Positions 44,221-52,416 of a DNA stretch of 64,000 bases are shown here, piece after piece. Numbering within the stretch: position 1 is the stretch's first letter; every line of letters begins with the position of its first letter. The position numbers and the translations under genes were made by a program. Origin of the DNA: UBA4312 sp002394635 (GTDB taxonomy: Bacteria > Bacillota_I > Bacilli_A > Erysipelotrichales > Erysipelotrichaceae); contig CAMNHO010000002.1 of NCBI GenBank assembly GCA_946539765.1, positions 1 to 64,000 on the forward strand. Direction: 5' to 3'. The notes beneath the pieces are model-generated. The model did no database searches and was not told where the DNA came from. It worked only from the letters and a program-made list of their open reading frames with translations.

Positions 44221-45456
44221 ATGACAAGAGAAATGAAAGATAGTGGAATTGAATGGATAGGCTATATGCCCCAAAATTGGGAAATCAAGAGAATCAGTCA
44301 AGTATATGATGAAAGAAAACAAAAGGTTAGTGATAAAGATTACCCTCCTTTGTCTGTTACTATGCAAGGAATCGTTCCTCAATTAAGCAATGCAGCAAAA
44401 ACTGATGCACATGATGATAGAAAGTTGGTTTTGAAAGGTGATTTTGCAATTAATAGTAGATCAGACAGACGTGGTTCATGCGGTGTTTCCAATTATGATG
44501 GTTCTGTATCTTTAATTAATACAATTCTCAAACCACAAAAAGAAATGAATCCAATATTTTATAATTGGTTGTTTCATTCATCTATGTTTTCGGATGAATT
44601 TTATAAATGGGGACATGGAATAGTCGATGATTTATGGACTACAAACTGGGACAACATGAAAAGAATATCTATACCATATCCGCCTCTATCCGAACAACAA
44701 CAAATAGCTGATTTTCTTGATGAAAAGATCTCTAAAATCGATGAAGTTCTGGAAAAGACTAAACAATCTATCGAGGAATATAAGAAATTGAAGCAGGCTG
44801 TTATTACTCAGGCTGTAACTAAAGGGCTAGATTCTGACGTTAAGATGAAGGATAGCGGGATTGAATGGATAGGTGATATACCTACAGCATGGAAATTAGA
44901 GAAAGTTAAATTTAACAGCAAAACAAGAAATCAAAAATATGATGTATCTCTAGGTAAATTAGACTATTTCGCACTAGAAAACGTTATTGGATGGAATAAT
45001 AAATTGACATCGACAGATAATGAATATGAACTAGATGGCTCATTACTATGTAAAAAAAACGATGTTGTTTTCGGAAAATTACGACCTTATTTGGCAAAGA
45101 CATTTTTAGTTGATTATGACCGATGTTGTTCCTCTGAATTTGCTGTTTTTTATGACTTCAAAGGTATTCCAAAATATTTTTTATATTTATTTACTTCTTA
45201 TGGTTTTGTTTATACCGTAAATAGAAGTACTGTTGGAACCAAAATGCCTCGTGCAAATATAAACTTTATCAATAATTTAATTATTCCCATCCCCCCTTTA
45301 GCAGAACAAGAGGAAATAGTTAATTATTTAGACAAAAAAGTGTTAGAAGTAGATATATTAATTTCAAAAAAAGAGCAACTAATCAAAGAGCTAGAATCCT
45401 ATAAAAAATCATTGATATACGATTACGTAACTGGAAAGAAAGAAGTATTAATATGA
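44221..45456 (+). CDS. hsdS: type I restriction-modification specificity subunit HsdS
   Basis: 411 residues with two target-recognition domains (about 10-150 and 215-365), each followed by a coiled helix (LSEQQQIADFLDEKISKIDEVLEKTKQSIEEYKKLK and the C-terminal LAEQEEIVNYLDKKVLEV...). Each half starts with the same MKDSGIEWIG sequence (residues ~5 and ~216), also close to identical in DNA. The two halves read the two parts of a bipartite target. The ATG at 44221 follows GAGGAG and overlaps nothing; the in-frame TTG at 44206 is rejected. It overlaps the next gene by 4 bp. Confidence 0.93.
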   Translation: MTREMKDSGIEWIGYMPQNWEIKRISQVYDERKQKVSDKDYPPLSVTMQGIVPQLSNAAKTDAHDDRKLVLKGDFAINSRSDRRGSCGVSNYDGSVSLINTILKPQKEMNPIFYNWLFHSSMFSDEFYKWGHGIVDDLWTTNWDNMKRISIPYPPLSEQQQIADFLDEKISKIDEVLEKTKQSIEEYKKLKQAVITQAVTKGLDSDVKMKDSGIEWIGDIPTAWKLEKVKFNSKTRNQKYDVSLGKLDYFALENVIGWNNKLTSTDNEYELDGSLLCKKNDVVFGKLRPYLAKTFLVDYDRCCSSEFAVFYDFKGIPKYFLYLFTSYGFVYTVNRSTVGTKMPRANINFINNLIIPIPPLAEQEEIVNYLDKKVLEVDILISKKEQLIKELESYKKSLIYDYVTGKKEVLI

Positions 45457-45758
45457 AAGTAGAATTTTATTCTGACCCGACATATGGTGATGGTGGTTTC
45501 TTAAAAATAAATTCAGCCGATTTCAAAAAGGCAAAGAAAGACAATGACCAATATCGAAGCTTTGCTTTTGCTACACACGCATTTTTCATGTTTTACGGTA
45601 TCGATAAATTCATTTCTTTAGATGAATATGACTATATTTATACAGAGTTAGCGAACAATGGTGCTGTAATTATCTCAGTATATAAAGAAAGACCTTATTC
45701 GCCTAAATATTATCCTGTAATATTCGTTTCAAATGATAATGTACTTCATCGGCTTTAA
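45453..45758 (+). CDS. unrecognised 101-residue protein between hsdS and hsdR
   Basis: Not recognised. Soluble, aromatic-rich, no membrane segment or Cys; MKVEFYSDPTYGDGGFLKIN start and a compact alpha/beta pattern. Its ATG overlaps the hsdS stop (ATGA), showing translational coupling to the restriction genes, and hsdR follows after 94 bp. A regulatory or restriction-alleviation role is possible but unsupported by motifs. Confidence 0.72.
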   Translation: MKVEFYSDPTYGDGGFLKINSADFKKAKKDNDQYRSFAFATHAFFMFYGIDKFISLDEYDYIYTELANNGAVIISVYKERPYSPKYYPVIFVSNDNVLHRL

Positions 45759-45852
45759 CTAGAAGATGCCTATTTAGTGTGAGCTAATATTGAAAAATCG
45801 AATAAAAGTAAAATTGAAAAACATATAATAATACAAGTGGAGGTGAATCCAA

Positions 45853-48816
45853 TTGCAAACAAATGAAAAAAGATTTGAATCCGATATAGAATCATTCTTT
45901 ATCTCACCGGCAGGTGGTTATACCAAAGGTGCAGAAACCTATGATCCAAAACTCGGACTCTATAAAAATACATTAATTAACTTTATAAAAGAGACTCAGC
46001 CAAGAGAATGGCAGCGGTTTATATTAGCAAATAAAGTTGATCCGGAAAGAAAGTTCTGTGTTGCCTTTAATAATGCCTGCGAAACCCATGGACTATTACA
46101 TGTATTAAGAAAGGGATTTAAGCATAGAGGAATTACATTTAAGGTCTGTTATTTTAAACCAGAATCTACCTTAAATCAGACCTCAGCAGCACAGTATAAC
46201 AAGAATTTTTGTGAATGCTACCGGCAGTGGTTCTATTCAGCTGAAAACCATAATTCTGTTGACATGGTCCTTGTATTGAATGGTATTCCTGTATTCGCCT
46301 TCGAGTTAAAGAATCAATATACCGGTCAGGATATCACAAACGCTAAAGCACAATGGATGTATGACAGAGATCCAAGAGAAATCTGTTTCCAGTTCAACAA
46401 ACGGATACTCGCTTACTTCTGTGTGGATCAGTTACAGGTATGTATGACCACTAAGCTCGCTGGTAAGAACACTAACTTTTTGCCGTTTAACCAGGGATCT
46501 AACGGTGCCGGAAATGATGGAGGAGCCGGAAATCCAGCTAATCCAAATGGCTATCCTACATCTTATTTATGGGAAATCGTTTTCCAGAAAGATTCGATGA
46601 TGGATATTCTTCAAAAGTTCCTGAATCTAAAGAACAAGAAGACTTTGATCTTCCCAAGATATCATCAATTAGATGTTGTAAGAAAACTAATTGCTGATGT
46701 TAAAGAAAATGGGGCAGGGCACAATTATTTGATTCAGCACAGTGCTGGATCAGGAAAATCGAACTCTATCGCCTGGACCACATATAGATTAGCTTCACTC
46801 CATAATGATGATAACGAAGCTATATTCAGCAGTGTTATCGTTGTTACAGACAGAACTGTATTGGATGCTCAGCTACAGGAAACAATCTCCGGTTTTGACC
46901 ATACATTAGGATCTGTTGAAACTATTGGAGAAGGGAAGAACTCGCAGGATCTGAAGAATGCGATCAATGCAGGTGTTCGCATCATTGTTACAACTCTTCA
47001 GAAGTTCCCGGTCATCTATGAAGAAGTGGAGAAAGCAAATGGACGAAATTACGCCGTTGTTGTTGATGAAGCACACTCATCGCAAACTGGAACTGCTGCA
47101 TTAAAATTAAAAAGTGCATTAGCAGATACTGAGGATGCATTGAGGGAATATGCAGCCATCGAAGGTAAAGCAGAAGATGAAATCGATGCTGATGACAGAT
47201 TAATTAAAGAAATGCTCGCTCATGGAAAGCACAAGAATCTTTCATTCTTTGCATTTACAGCTACTCCAAAAGATAAGACATTGGAAATGTTTGGAACAGA
47301 GTATCGAGATGGATCATTCCATCCATTCCATATCTACAGTATGCGGCAGGCCATTGAAGAAGGATTCATTCTCGATGTCCTTCAGAACTACATGACTTAT
47401 GAGACATGCTATAAAATAGCTAATTCTACTGGAGATAACCCTGATGTTCCATCAAGCAAGGCTGCAAAGGTTATCCGAAAGTTCCAGGATCTGCATCCAT
47501 ACAACATCAGTCAAAAGACTGCAATTATCGTTGAGACATTCCGAGAAACAACCAAGAATAAGATCAACGGAAAAGGTAAGATGATGGTTGTTACATCATC
47601 TAGACTTGCAGCCGTCCGGTATTATCATGCAATGAAGAAATATTTGGAAGACAATCATTACGACGATGTTGAATTACTTGTTGCTTTTTCTGGTTCTGTA
47701 AAGGATGGTCCGGAAGAATATACGGAAAGTTCATTGAATGTTAGAAAAGATGGTTCAAGGATTTCTGAGAATCAGACTAAAGCTGAATTCCATAATAATT
47801 TTAACGTATTGGTTGTAGCCGAAAAGTATCAGACCGGATTTGATGAACCTTTACTGCATACCATGATTGTTGATAAGAAGCTTAAGGGCGTAAAAGCTGT
47901 ACAGACATTATCCCGGTTAAATCGTGTATGTGAAGGAAAGAATGACACCTTCGTACTGGACTTTGTTAACACCAAAGATGAAATGTTGGAAGCATTCCAA
48001 CCTTTCTACCAGGAAACGTACTTATCAAGTGAAGTAAATGTAGATCTGATCTATCAAACAAGCAAAGAACTAAGAGATTACAAAGTCTATGATGATAATG
48101 ATATTGACAGATTCATCAAGATCTATTCTCTAAAGACGCAGGATGCAACTACAATGGGCAGGATGACAAGTGCATTAAAGCCCGTTGCAGATAGATATAA
48201 CAACTTATCTTCAGATGACAGATACCAATTCAGAAGAAAAGTAAGAAGCTTGATAAGATGGTATAACTATATTTCTCAGATTCTTAGGATGTTTGATGAG
48301 GATCTTCATAAAGAATATTTGTTCTGTCGATATCTGATCGGATTATTACCGGAAGAAAAGGTTGAAATGGTTGATATCGAAAAGATGTTAAAGCTCGAAT
48401 ATTATAAGCTCAACAAAACCTTCGAAGGAGCAATCGAGCTCCAAAAGGAAGGGAAGGGCGTATACGAACCGGCAAGTCAAAAGAGCGGTGCCGGTCAGGA
48501 TGAAAAGAAACCATTAGATGAGATCATCGATAAAATCAATCAACGGTATTCCGGTAAATTGAACGAAAGCGATAGAGTAATTATTGAATCTCTTATGGCA
48601 AAGCTATCAACTAATGAGAAGCTAATGAACGCAGCAAAGACAGCTGATGATCGTATTTTCATCGAAAGCATCATACCAAAGCCGTTCGGAGAGGTAGCTC
48701 AGGAAAGCTATCTTGAAACGCAGGATGCTTATACCACATTATTTGAAGACGCTGCAAAGTACAAGATCATTATGCAGGTTATTGCTGAGTCACTATTAAA
48801 GCAAGCTAGAGGTTAA
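45853..48816 (+). CDS. hsdR: type I restriction enzyme R subunit HsdR
   Basis: 987 residues; ATP-driven translocase and nuclease of the type I complex. Seen: N-terminal nuclease with PVFAFELKNQYTG (the D/E-x-K strand near residue 155), Walker A HSAGSGKSNSIAW (near 297), DEAH box VVDEAHSSQ (near 400), FTATPKDK, and motif VI region QTLSRLNR (near 695). The C-terminal helical part binds HsdM-HsdS. The TTG at 45853 is the start: GGAGGTG lies 7 bp upstream and no in-frame ATG is nearby. Intact, in contrast to hsdM. Confidence 0.95.
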   Translation: MQTNEKRFESDIESFFISPAGGYTKGAETYDPKLGLYKNTLINFIKETQPREWQRFILANKVDPERKFCVAFNNACETHGLLHVLRKGFKHRGITFKVCYFKPESTLNQTSAAQYNKNFCECYRQWFYSAENHNSVDMVLVLNGIPVFAFELKNQYTGQDITNAKAQWMYDRDPREICFQFNKRILAYFCVDQLQVCMTTKLAGKNTNFLPFNQGSNGAGNDGGAGNPANPNGYPTSYLWEIVFQKDSMMDILQKFLNLKNKKTLIFPRYHQLDVVRKLIADVKENGAGHNYLIQHSAGSGKSNSIAWTTYRLASLHNDDNEAIFSSVIVVTDRTVLDAQLQETISGFDHTLGSVETIGEGKNSQDLKNAINAGVRIIVTTLQKFPVIYEEVEKANGRNYAVVVDEAHSSQTGTAALKLKSALADTEDALREYAAIEGKAEDEIDADDRLIKEMLAHGKHKNLSFFAFTATPKDKTLEMFGTEYRDGSFHPFHIYSMRQAIEEGFILDVLQNYMTYETCYKIANSTGDNPDVPSSKAAKVIRKFQDLHPYNISQKTAIIVETFRETTKNKINGKGKMMVVTSSRLAAVRYYHAMKKYLEDNHYDDVELLVAFSGSVKDGPEEYTESSLNVRKDGSRISENQTKAEFHNNFNVLVVAEKYQTGFDEPLLHTMIVDKKLKGVKAVQTLSRLNRVCEGKNDTFVLDFVNTKDEMLEAFQPFYQETYLSSEVNVDLIYQTSKELRDYKVYDDNDIDRFIKIYSLKTQDATTMGRMTSALKPVADRYNNLSSDDRYQFRRKVRSLIRWYNYISQILRMFDEDLHKEYLFCRYLIGLLPEEKVEMVDIEKMLKLEYYKLNKTFEGAIELQKEGKGVYEPASQKSGAGQDEKKPLDEIIDKINQRYSGKLNESDRVIIESLMAKLSTNEKLMNAAKTADDRIFIESIIPKPFGEVAQESYLETQDAYTTLFEDAAKYKIIMQVIAESLLKQARG

Positions 48817-48821
48817 TAAAA

Positions 48822-48858
48822 AAACGGTTCAGGAATTTTCTTGGACCGTTTGCTTTTT
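48822..48858 (+). terminator. hsdR terminator
   Basis: AAACGGTTC pairs with GGACCGTTT (one G:U) around a 12-nt loop, then a T-rich tail. Confidence 0.78.
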
Positions 48859-48904
48859 CGTTAGAAATATTGCATATTTACTACAGAACACAGCGAAAAA
48901 ACTA

Positions 48905-49065
48905 AGTATAGGACCTTTATACTTATTACGAATTTTCGCTAAAATATAAATACTATTTAGAGTATAGCCCCTTTATAGTTGTAACAAATTTGGCCGAATT
49001 ATATAAATAAAAAATGCAATTTCCCCTTTATATTAAAAAAAGTGAAGTATAGGACCTTTATACTT
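48905..49065 (-). repeat. right-end array of four TnsB-type binding sites
   Basis: Inverted copies of the left-end sites at 48905-48924, 48961-48980, 49016-49035 and 49046-49065. For example, on the minus strand 48961-48980 reads AACTATAAAGGGGCTATACT. Start spacing is 56, 55 and 30 bp; the outermost ends 11 bp inside the tip, as on the left. Confidence 0.85.
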
Positions 49066-49076
49066 TTACGGAAACA

Positions 49077-49081
49077 GTTGC
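49077..49081. repeat. 5-bp target-site duplication, right copy
   Basis: GTTGC immediately after the right tip; the same as 33315-33319. Confidence 0.9.
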
Positions 49082-49679
49082 AAAAGCTACATAACCGCTT
49101 GCAAAGACATCTTATTTTCGTGATTACTTCGCATAATATATATTATGTAATAAAATCGTATATACAAAAGTGCTTTATATAAAGACATATATTAATAAAT
49201 AGTTTTATGGTTTTCATAATATTGCACAATATTGCACAGAACACCTCTGTTCTTTTTTTTGGATCGTTTATACTAATCTTATATACTACTTGATGTGTTT
49301 TTTCTGAGTTCTGATTTCATGTCGACGTTTTTATTAAATGGATTTTGTTTCCTAGTTAATATTAATTAATAACCATATTCTTAAAATATTATGAAGCTCT
49401 CAGACTTCACAAAATACTTTTAGATTAGTAGTTATTCATTTTACGTCGTTTGAGAGCCTAGAAAAGTTTATTGAATCGTTTTTTTTTTGGCATAAAATAA
49501 TAAGACTTGTTATATAGTAAAGACGCATGAATCATATTTACATCGATATAATACTTTATACATATAATAATCACGATTTTTAATTATATTGTTCCTAAAT
49601 ATCTTATTACGATTAATTCGTGATCTGCAAAATGAATGTTTATTGGTTTTAATTATATGTGAAATATATCACAAAACAA
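49082..49679. other. AT-rich intergenic flank right of the transposon
   Basis: About 600 bp without a supported gene. It holds a perfect palindrome CATAATATATATTATG (49132-49147), a 10-bp tandem repeat AATATTGCAC (49218-49237), an orphan terminator, and a 7-bp inverted pair GCTCTCA/TGAGAGC (49396-49402 and 49451-49457). Confidence 0.5.
49238..49260 (+). terminator. orphan terminator right of the transposon
   Basis: AGAACA and TGTTCT pair around CCTC, followed by T7. No gene precedes it on the plus strand; before the insertion it would have lain about 180 bp downstream of the target site. Confidence 0.65.
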
Positions 49680-50468
49680 CTATATTACGATAGACTGCCC
49701 GGTATGCAAATAGTGCAAACGCTTCATTCTGGTTTTTAAGTAATCATATTGATCGATTCCGGTACAATGGCATGTATAATACTCGGTTGGATACTGATTT
49801 AATTCTATTGCTAAAGAATCTAACCAAGTCTTCCCTTTTTCATTCATTTGAACTTCTTTTAAATGAAATCCCCCAATCAACACATCCGGTTTAAACCAGT
49901 TCATAATATTGAGTATACCTTTATGGCTGCATCCACTAAAGAGAATTCTTTTACCATTTTCCTTGATCTCGAGATAGTGTTCATGAATAAAATCTTCGGA
50001 AAGTGTTTTCCCATTTCGGATAACTTGTAAACCACATGATTGTATTGGATACTTTGGTTTATTTGTATTGCATGTATATAGGCGGGTCCCGTCATTTATT
50101 GAATATGTGTCACCGGTAAAGATGATGTTTGTTTCCTGCTTGATGTCCGGGTTTAATCCAATATCTTTTGATTTACCATGCTTATGTATTTCAAAAACAT
50201 TCTGATTCATGTAAATAGGCGTGCCAGGATTAATCTTTGTGAAAGTCGGTATACCACCTCCATGATCGTAGTGACCGTGGGATAGGATCATGAAATCGAT
50301 TGAACGTAAATCGATTCCAAGTGTTTTTGCATTCTCTGCGAACAGATTTGTTTGACCGCTATCAAACAATATATGGTATTCATTTGTTTCAATATATAGA
50401 CTTAAACCATGTTCTGTCTTACAAAATGGATACCCTTCTGTATTTTCAATTAAGGAAGTGATTTTCAT
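49680..50468 (-). CDS. metallo-beta-lactamase-fold hydrolase
   Basis: 262-residue cytoplasmic MBL-fold protein. Metal ligands are seen: LSHGHYDHGGG (HxHxDH, near residue 63), a later His/Asp region HYLEIKENGKRILFSGCSHKGILN, and GGFHL near 195. This branch is often labelled dihydropteroate-type (RFA-P synthase-like) hydrolase, but the activity is unproven. GGAG before the ATG lies directly after the ald terminator hairpin, so expression may depend on readthrough. Confidence 0.87.
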   Translation of the reverse strand: MKITSLIENTEGYPFCKTEHGLSLYIETNEYHILFDSGQTNLFAENAKTLGIDLRSIDFMILSHGHYDHGGGIPTFTKINPGTPIYMNQNVFEIHKHGKSKDIGLNPDIKQETNIIFTGDTYSINDGTRLYTCNTNKPKYPIQSCGLQVIRNGKTLSEDFIHEHYLEIKENGKRILFSGCSHKGILNIMNWFKPDVLIGGFHLKEVQMNEKGKTWLDSLAIELNQYPTEYYTCHCTGIDQYDYLKTRMKRLHYLHTGQSIVI

Positions 50469-50474
50469 AATAAC

Positions 50475-50509
50475 TCCAAAAACACCGGTCCTGTTTCGAA
50501 CCGGTGTTT
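50475..50509 (-). terminator. terminator/attenuator between ald and the MBL gene
   Basis: On the minus strand AAACACCGGT pairs with ACCGGTGTTT (10 bp, 10-nt loop) followed by TTTTGG. The tail runs into the GGAG ribosome binding site of the downstream gene. Confidence 0.82.
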
Positions 50510-50512
50510 ACT

Positions 50513-51628
50513 TTAGATTAAAGAAGACAATTCTGTATATTCATAGCCATCAAAGCTGTCTGCAACATTTTTACAAGTAAGCTTTCCATTGTATGTATTT
50601 ACACCGGTAGCAATGACAGGGTTGTTTTTACAGGCTTGTTCCAGACCGGCATCAGCAATTGAGAGCCCATAACGAAGTGTTGCGTTTGTCAAGGCAATCG
50701 TACTGGTTCTTGGAACGGCGCCTGGCATATTACCTACACAATAATGAACGACACCGTTTTCAATGTAAATTGGATCATCATGTGTCGTGACATGCGAGCT
50801 TTCCCCACAGCCACCCTGATCGATAGCTACATCCACAAATACAGCGCCATTTTTAATTTCCGGCAAGTATTTACGTTTGAAAAGCTTTGGTGTAGATGCA
50901 CCTGGGATCAATACAGAACCAATCACAAGATCGGCTTCTTTCACAGCGCGTTCAATATTTGCATCGTTTGATACCAATGTTTGAATTCTGGAACCGAACA
51001 TATCATCCAGCTGTTCTAAGCGTTTTAAACTGATATCGATAATTGTAACGTTGGCACCCATGCCTACAGCGATTTTACATGCGTTGGTTCCTACAGTACC
51101 ACCACCAAGAATGACGATATTGGCCTTAGGTGTTCCCGGGACGCCGGCTAATAAGATTCCTTCTCCACCATATTTTTTTTCGAGATATTTAGCACCTTCC
51201 TGGATGCTGATTCTACCGGCAATTTGGCTCATTGGTGCCAGCAAAGGTAGACTTCTATCTGTTTCCTGAAGTGTTTCATAGGCGACGGCTTTAACTTTTC
51301 CCTCTAACAAAGCGTCCATTTGCTCTTTATCAGCTGCTAAATGTAAATATGTGTATAGAATCAATCCATCATGGAATAAAGAGAACTCTTCTTTTAAAGG
51401 TTCTTTTACTTTGATCATCATATCGACAGAAGACCATATTTCTTTCGCCTCTTTTATTAAATGCGCTCCGGCTTGTTCATACTCTTCATCTGTGAAACCA
51501 CTTCCGATTCCAGCTCCGTTCTGCACATAAACGGAGTGTCCATGAGCTATATAGCTTTTTATATTATCTGGTGTCAGACCTACACGGAATTCATTATTCT
51601 TAATCTCTTTAACACAACCAATTTTCAT
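50513..51628 (-). CDS. ald: alanine dehydrogenase
   Basis: NAD-dependent oxidative deamination of L-alanine to pyruvate, or the reverse. 371 residues from the ATG at 51628, after GGAGGG. Seen: KEIKNNEFRVGLTP at the N terminus with the substrate Arg, MSQIAGRISIQEGA, the NAD-binding GGGTVGTNACKIAVGMGA (near residue 173), VDVAIDQGGCGESS and VGNMPGAVPRTST. The alanine dehydrogenase/PntA fold is unmistakable. Confidence 0.96.
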   Translation of the reverse strand: MKIGCVKEIKNNEFRVGLTPDNIKSYIAHGHSVYVQNGAGIGSGFTDEEYEQAGAHLIKEAKEIWSSVDMMIKVKEPLKEEFSLFHDGLILYTYLHLAADKEQMDALLEGKVKAVAYETLQETDRSLPLLAPMSQIAGRISIQEGAKYLEKKYGGEGILLAGVPGTPKANIVILGGGTVGTNACKIAVGMGANVTIIDISLKRLEQLDDMFGSRIQTLVSNDANIERAVKEADLVIGSVLIPGASTPKLFKRKYLPEIKNGAVFVDVAIDQGGCGESSHVTTHDDPIYIENGVVHYCVGNMPGAVPRTSTIALTNATLRYGLSIADAGLEQACKNNPVIATGVNTYNGKLTCKNVADSFDGYEYTELSSLI

Positions 51629-51692
51629 AACCAACCCTCCAAATTTATACTATTACATATTATAACACATTATTATAAGTATAAGATTCATT

Positions 51693-51720
51693 AAAAAAAC
51701 AAGCGTATATTGACGCTTGT
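51693..51720 (-). terminator. terminator after kdpE
   Basis: Minus strand ACAAGCG pairs with CGCTTGT around an 8-nt loop, then T7; it abuts the kdpE stop. Confidence 0.85.
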
Positions 51721-52416
51721 TCAATCAACTTTGATCATCCGATAGCCGACACCGATTCGTGTTTGTATGAAGGCTGTTTCATTGGTATCATCGTGTAATT
51801 TTTTCCTCAAGGAAGCCATGAATACGCGTAAGGAACCAAGTTCTGTTTCCCAGGCATTTCCCCAAACATTCATTGTTATATATTTATGAGTTAGAACTTT
51901 TCCTACATTTTTTGCCAGTAAACAAAGAAGCTTGTATTCAATGGGCGTCAAATGTAGTTCTTCCTCATCGATCTTCACAACACCTGCAGCATAATCGATT
52001 GTTAAATCGCCGTTTTTGAAAACCGGGCTAAGCTGTGTACTTTGTATATTGTTTAATCTTCGTTGTGTAACACGTAAACGCGCAAGCAGCTCTTCAACAG
52101 AGAACGGTTTTGTCAGATAGTCATCTGCCCCGGAATCTAATGCATCAATTTTGTCTGTATCCTCAGTACGAGCACTGATAACAATAATGGGCATGTTCGA
52201 CCAGCTTCGAACTTTTTCTATGACATGGATTCCATCCATATCCGGCAGGCCCAGGTCCAGCAGCATAATATCCGGATTATGACTGGCAGCCTCCATGACA
52301 GCCTCCTTACCATTAGAAGCTGTTATATATCGATAATTATGCGTTTCCAGCGTAGTAGTAATCAGATTTTGCACAGGGGCATCATCTTCCACAACCAAAA
52401 TCATTGGTTTATTCAT
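51721..52416 (-). CDS. kdpE: KdpE-type response regulator
   Basis: 231-residue OmpR-family regulator. Receiver domain: acidic pair EDD near residue 11, phospho-acceptor D in MLLDLGLPD (residue ~54), and K in YLTKPFS. The DNA-binding winged helix is at ~130-231 (LTPIEYKLLCLLAKNVGKVLTHKYI). It overlaps the end of kdpD by 8 bp, so the pair is coupled. Kdp regulators usually drive kdpFABC; here no kdp pump genes are present and the pair sits in a Trk/Ktr cluster, its likely target. Confidence 0.92.
   Translation of the reverse strand: MNKPMILVVEDDAPVQNLITTTLETHNYRYITASNGKEAVMEAASHNPDIMLLDLGLPDMDGIHVIEKVRSWSNMPIIVISARTEDTDKIDALDSGADDYLTKPFSVEELLARLRVTQRRLNNIQSTQLSPVFKNGDLTIDYAAGVVKIDEEELHLTPIEYKLLCLLAKNVGKVLTHKYITMNVWGNAWETELGSLRVFMASLRKKLHDDTNETAFIQTRIGVGYRMIKVD

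Larger units (their letters stand above)
33320..49076. mobile_element. complete Tn7-like transposon carrying a type I restriction-modification locus
   Basis: 15,757 bp. The left tip starts TGTCTCAGTAAAACTATAA and the right tip, read inward on the minus strand, TGTTTCCGTAAAAGTATAA: 16 of 19 identical, both starting 5'-TGT. GTTGC flanks both sides. Each end holds four ~20-bp repeats in inverted orientation. Core genes are tniQ, tnsA, tnsB, tnsC on the plus strand and a divergent ISL3-transposase-like gene. Cargo is hsdM, hsdS, a small unknown gene and hsdR. Two-strand cutting by TnsA with TnsB predicts cut-and-paste transposition. The matching duplications show it arrived by a single transposition with no later rearrangement of its ends. 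Confidence 0.93.

Noticed and set aside
49396..49457. GTTTGAGAGC near 49448 looks like the start of a type II CRISPR repeat.
   Set aside because: It occurs once, with no repeat-spacer series and no cas genes; it is the right arm of a short inverted pair.
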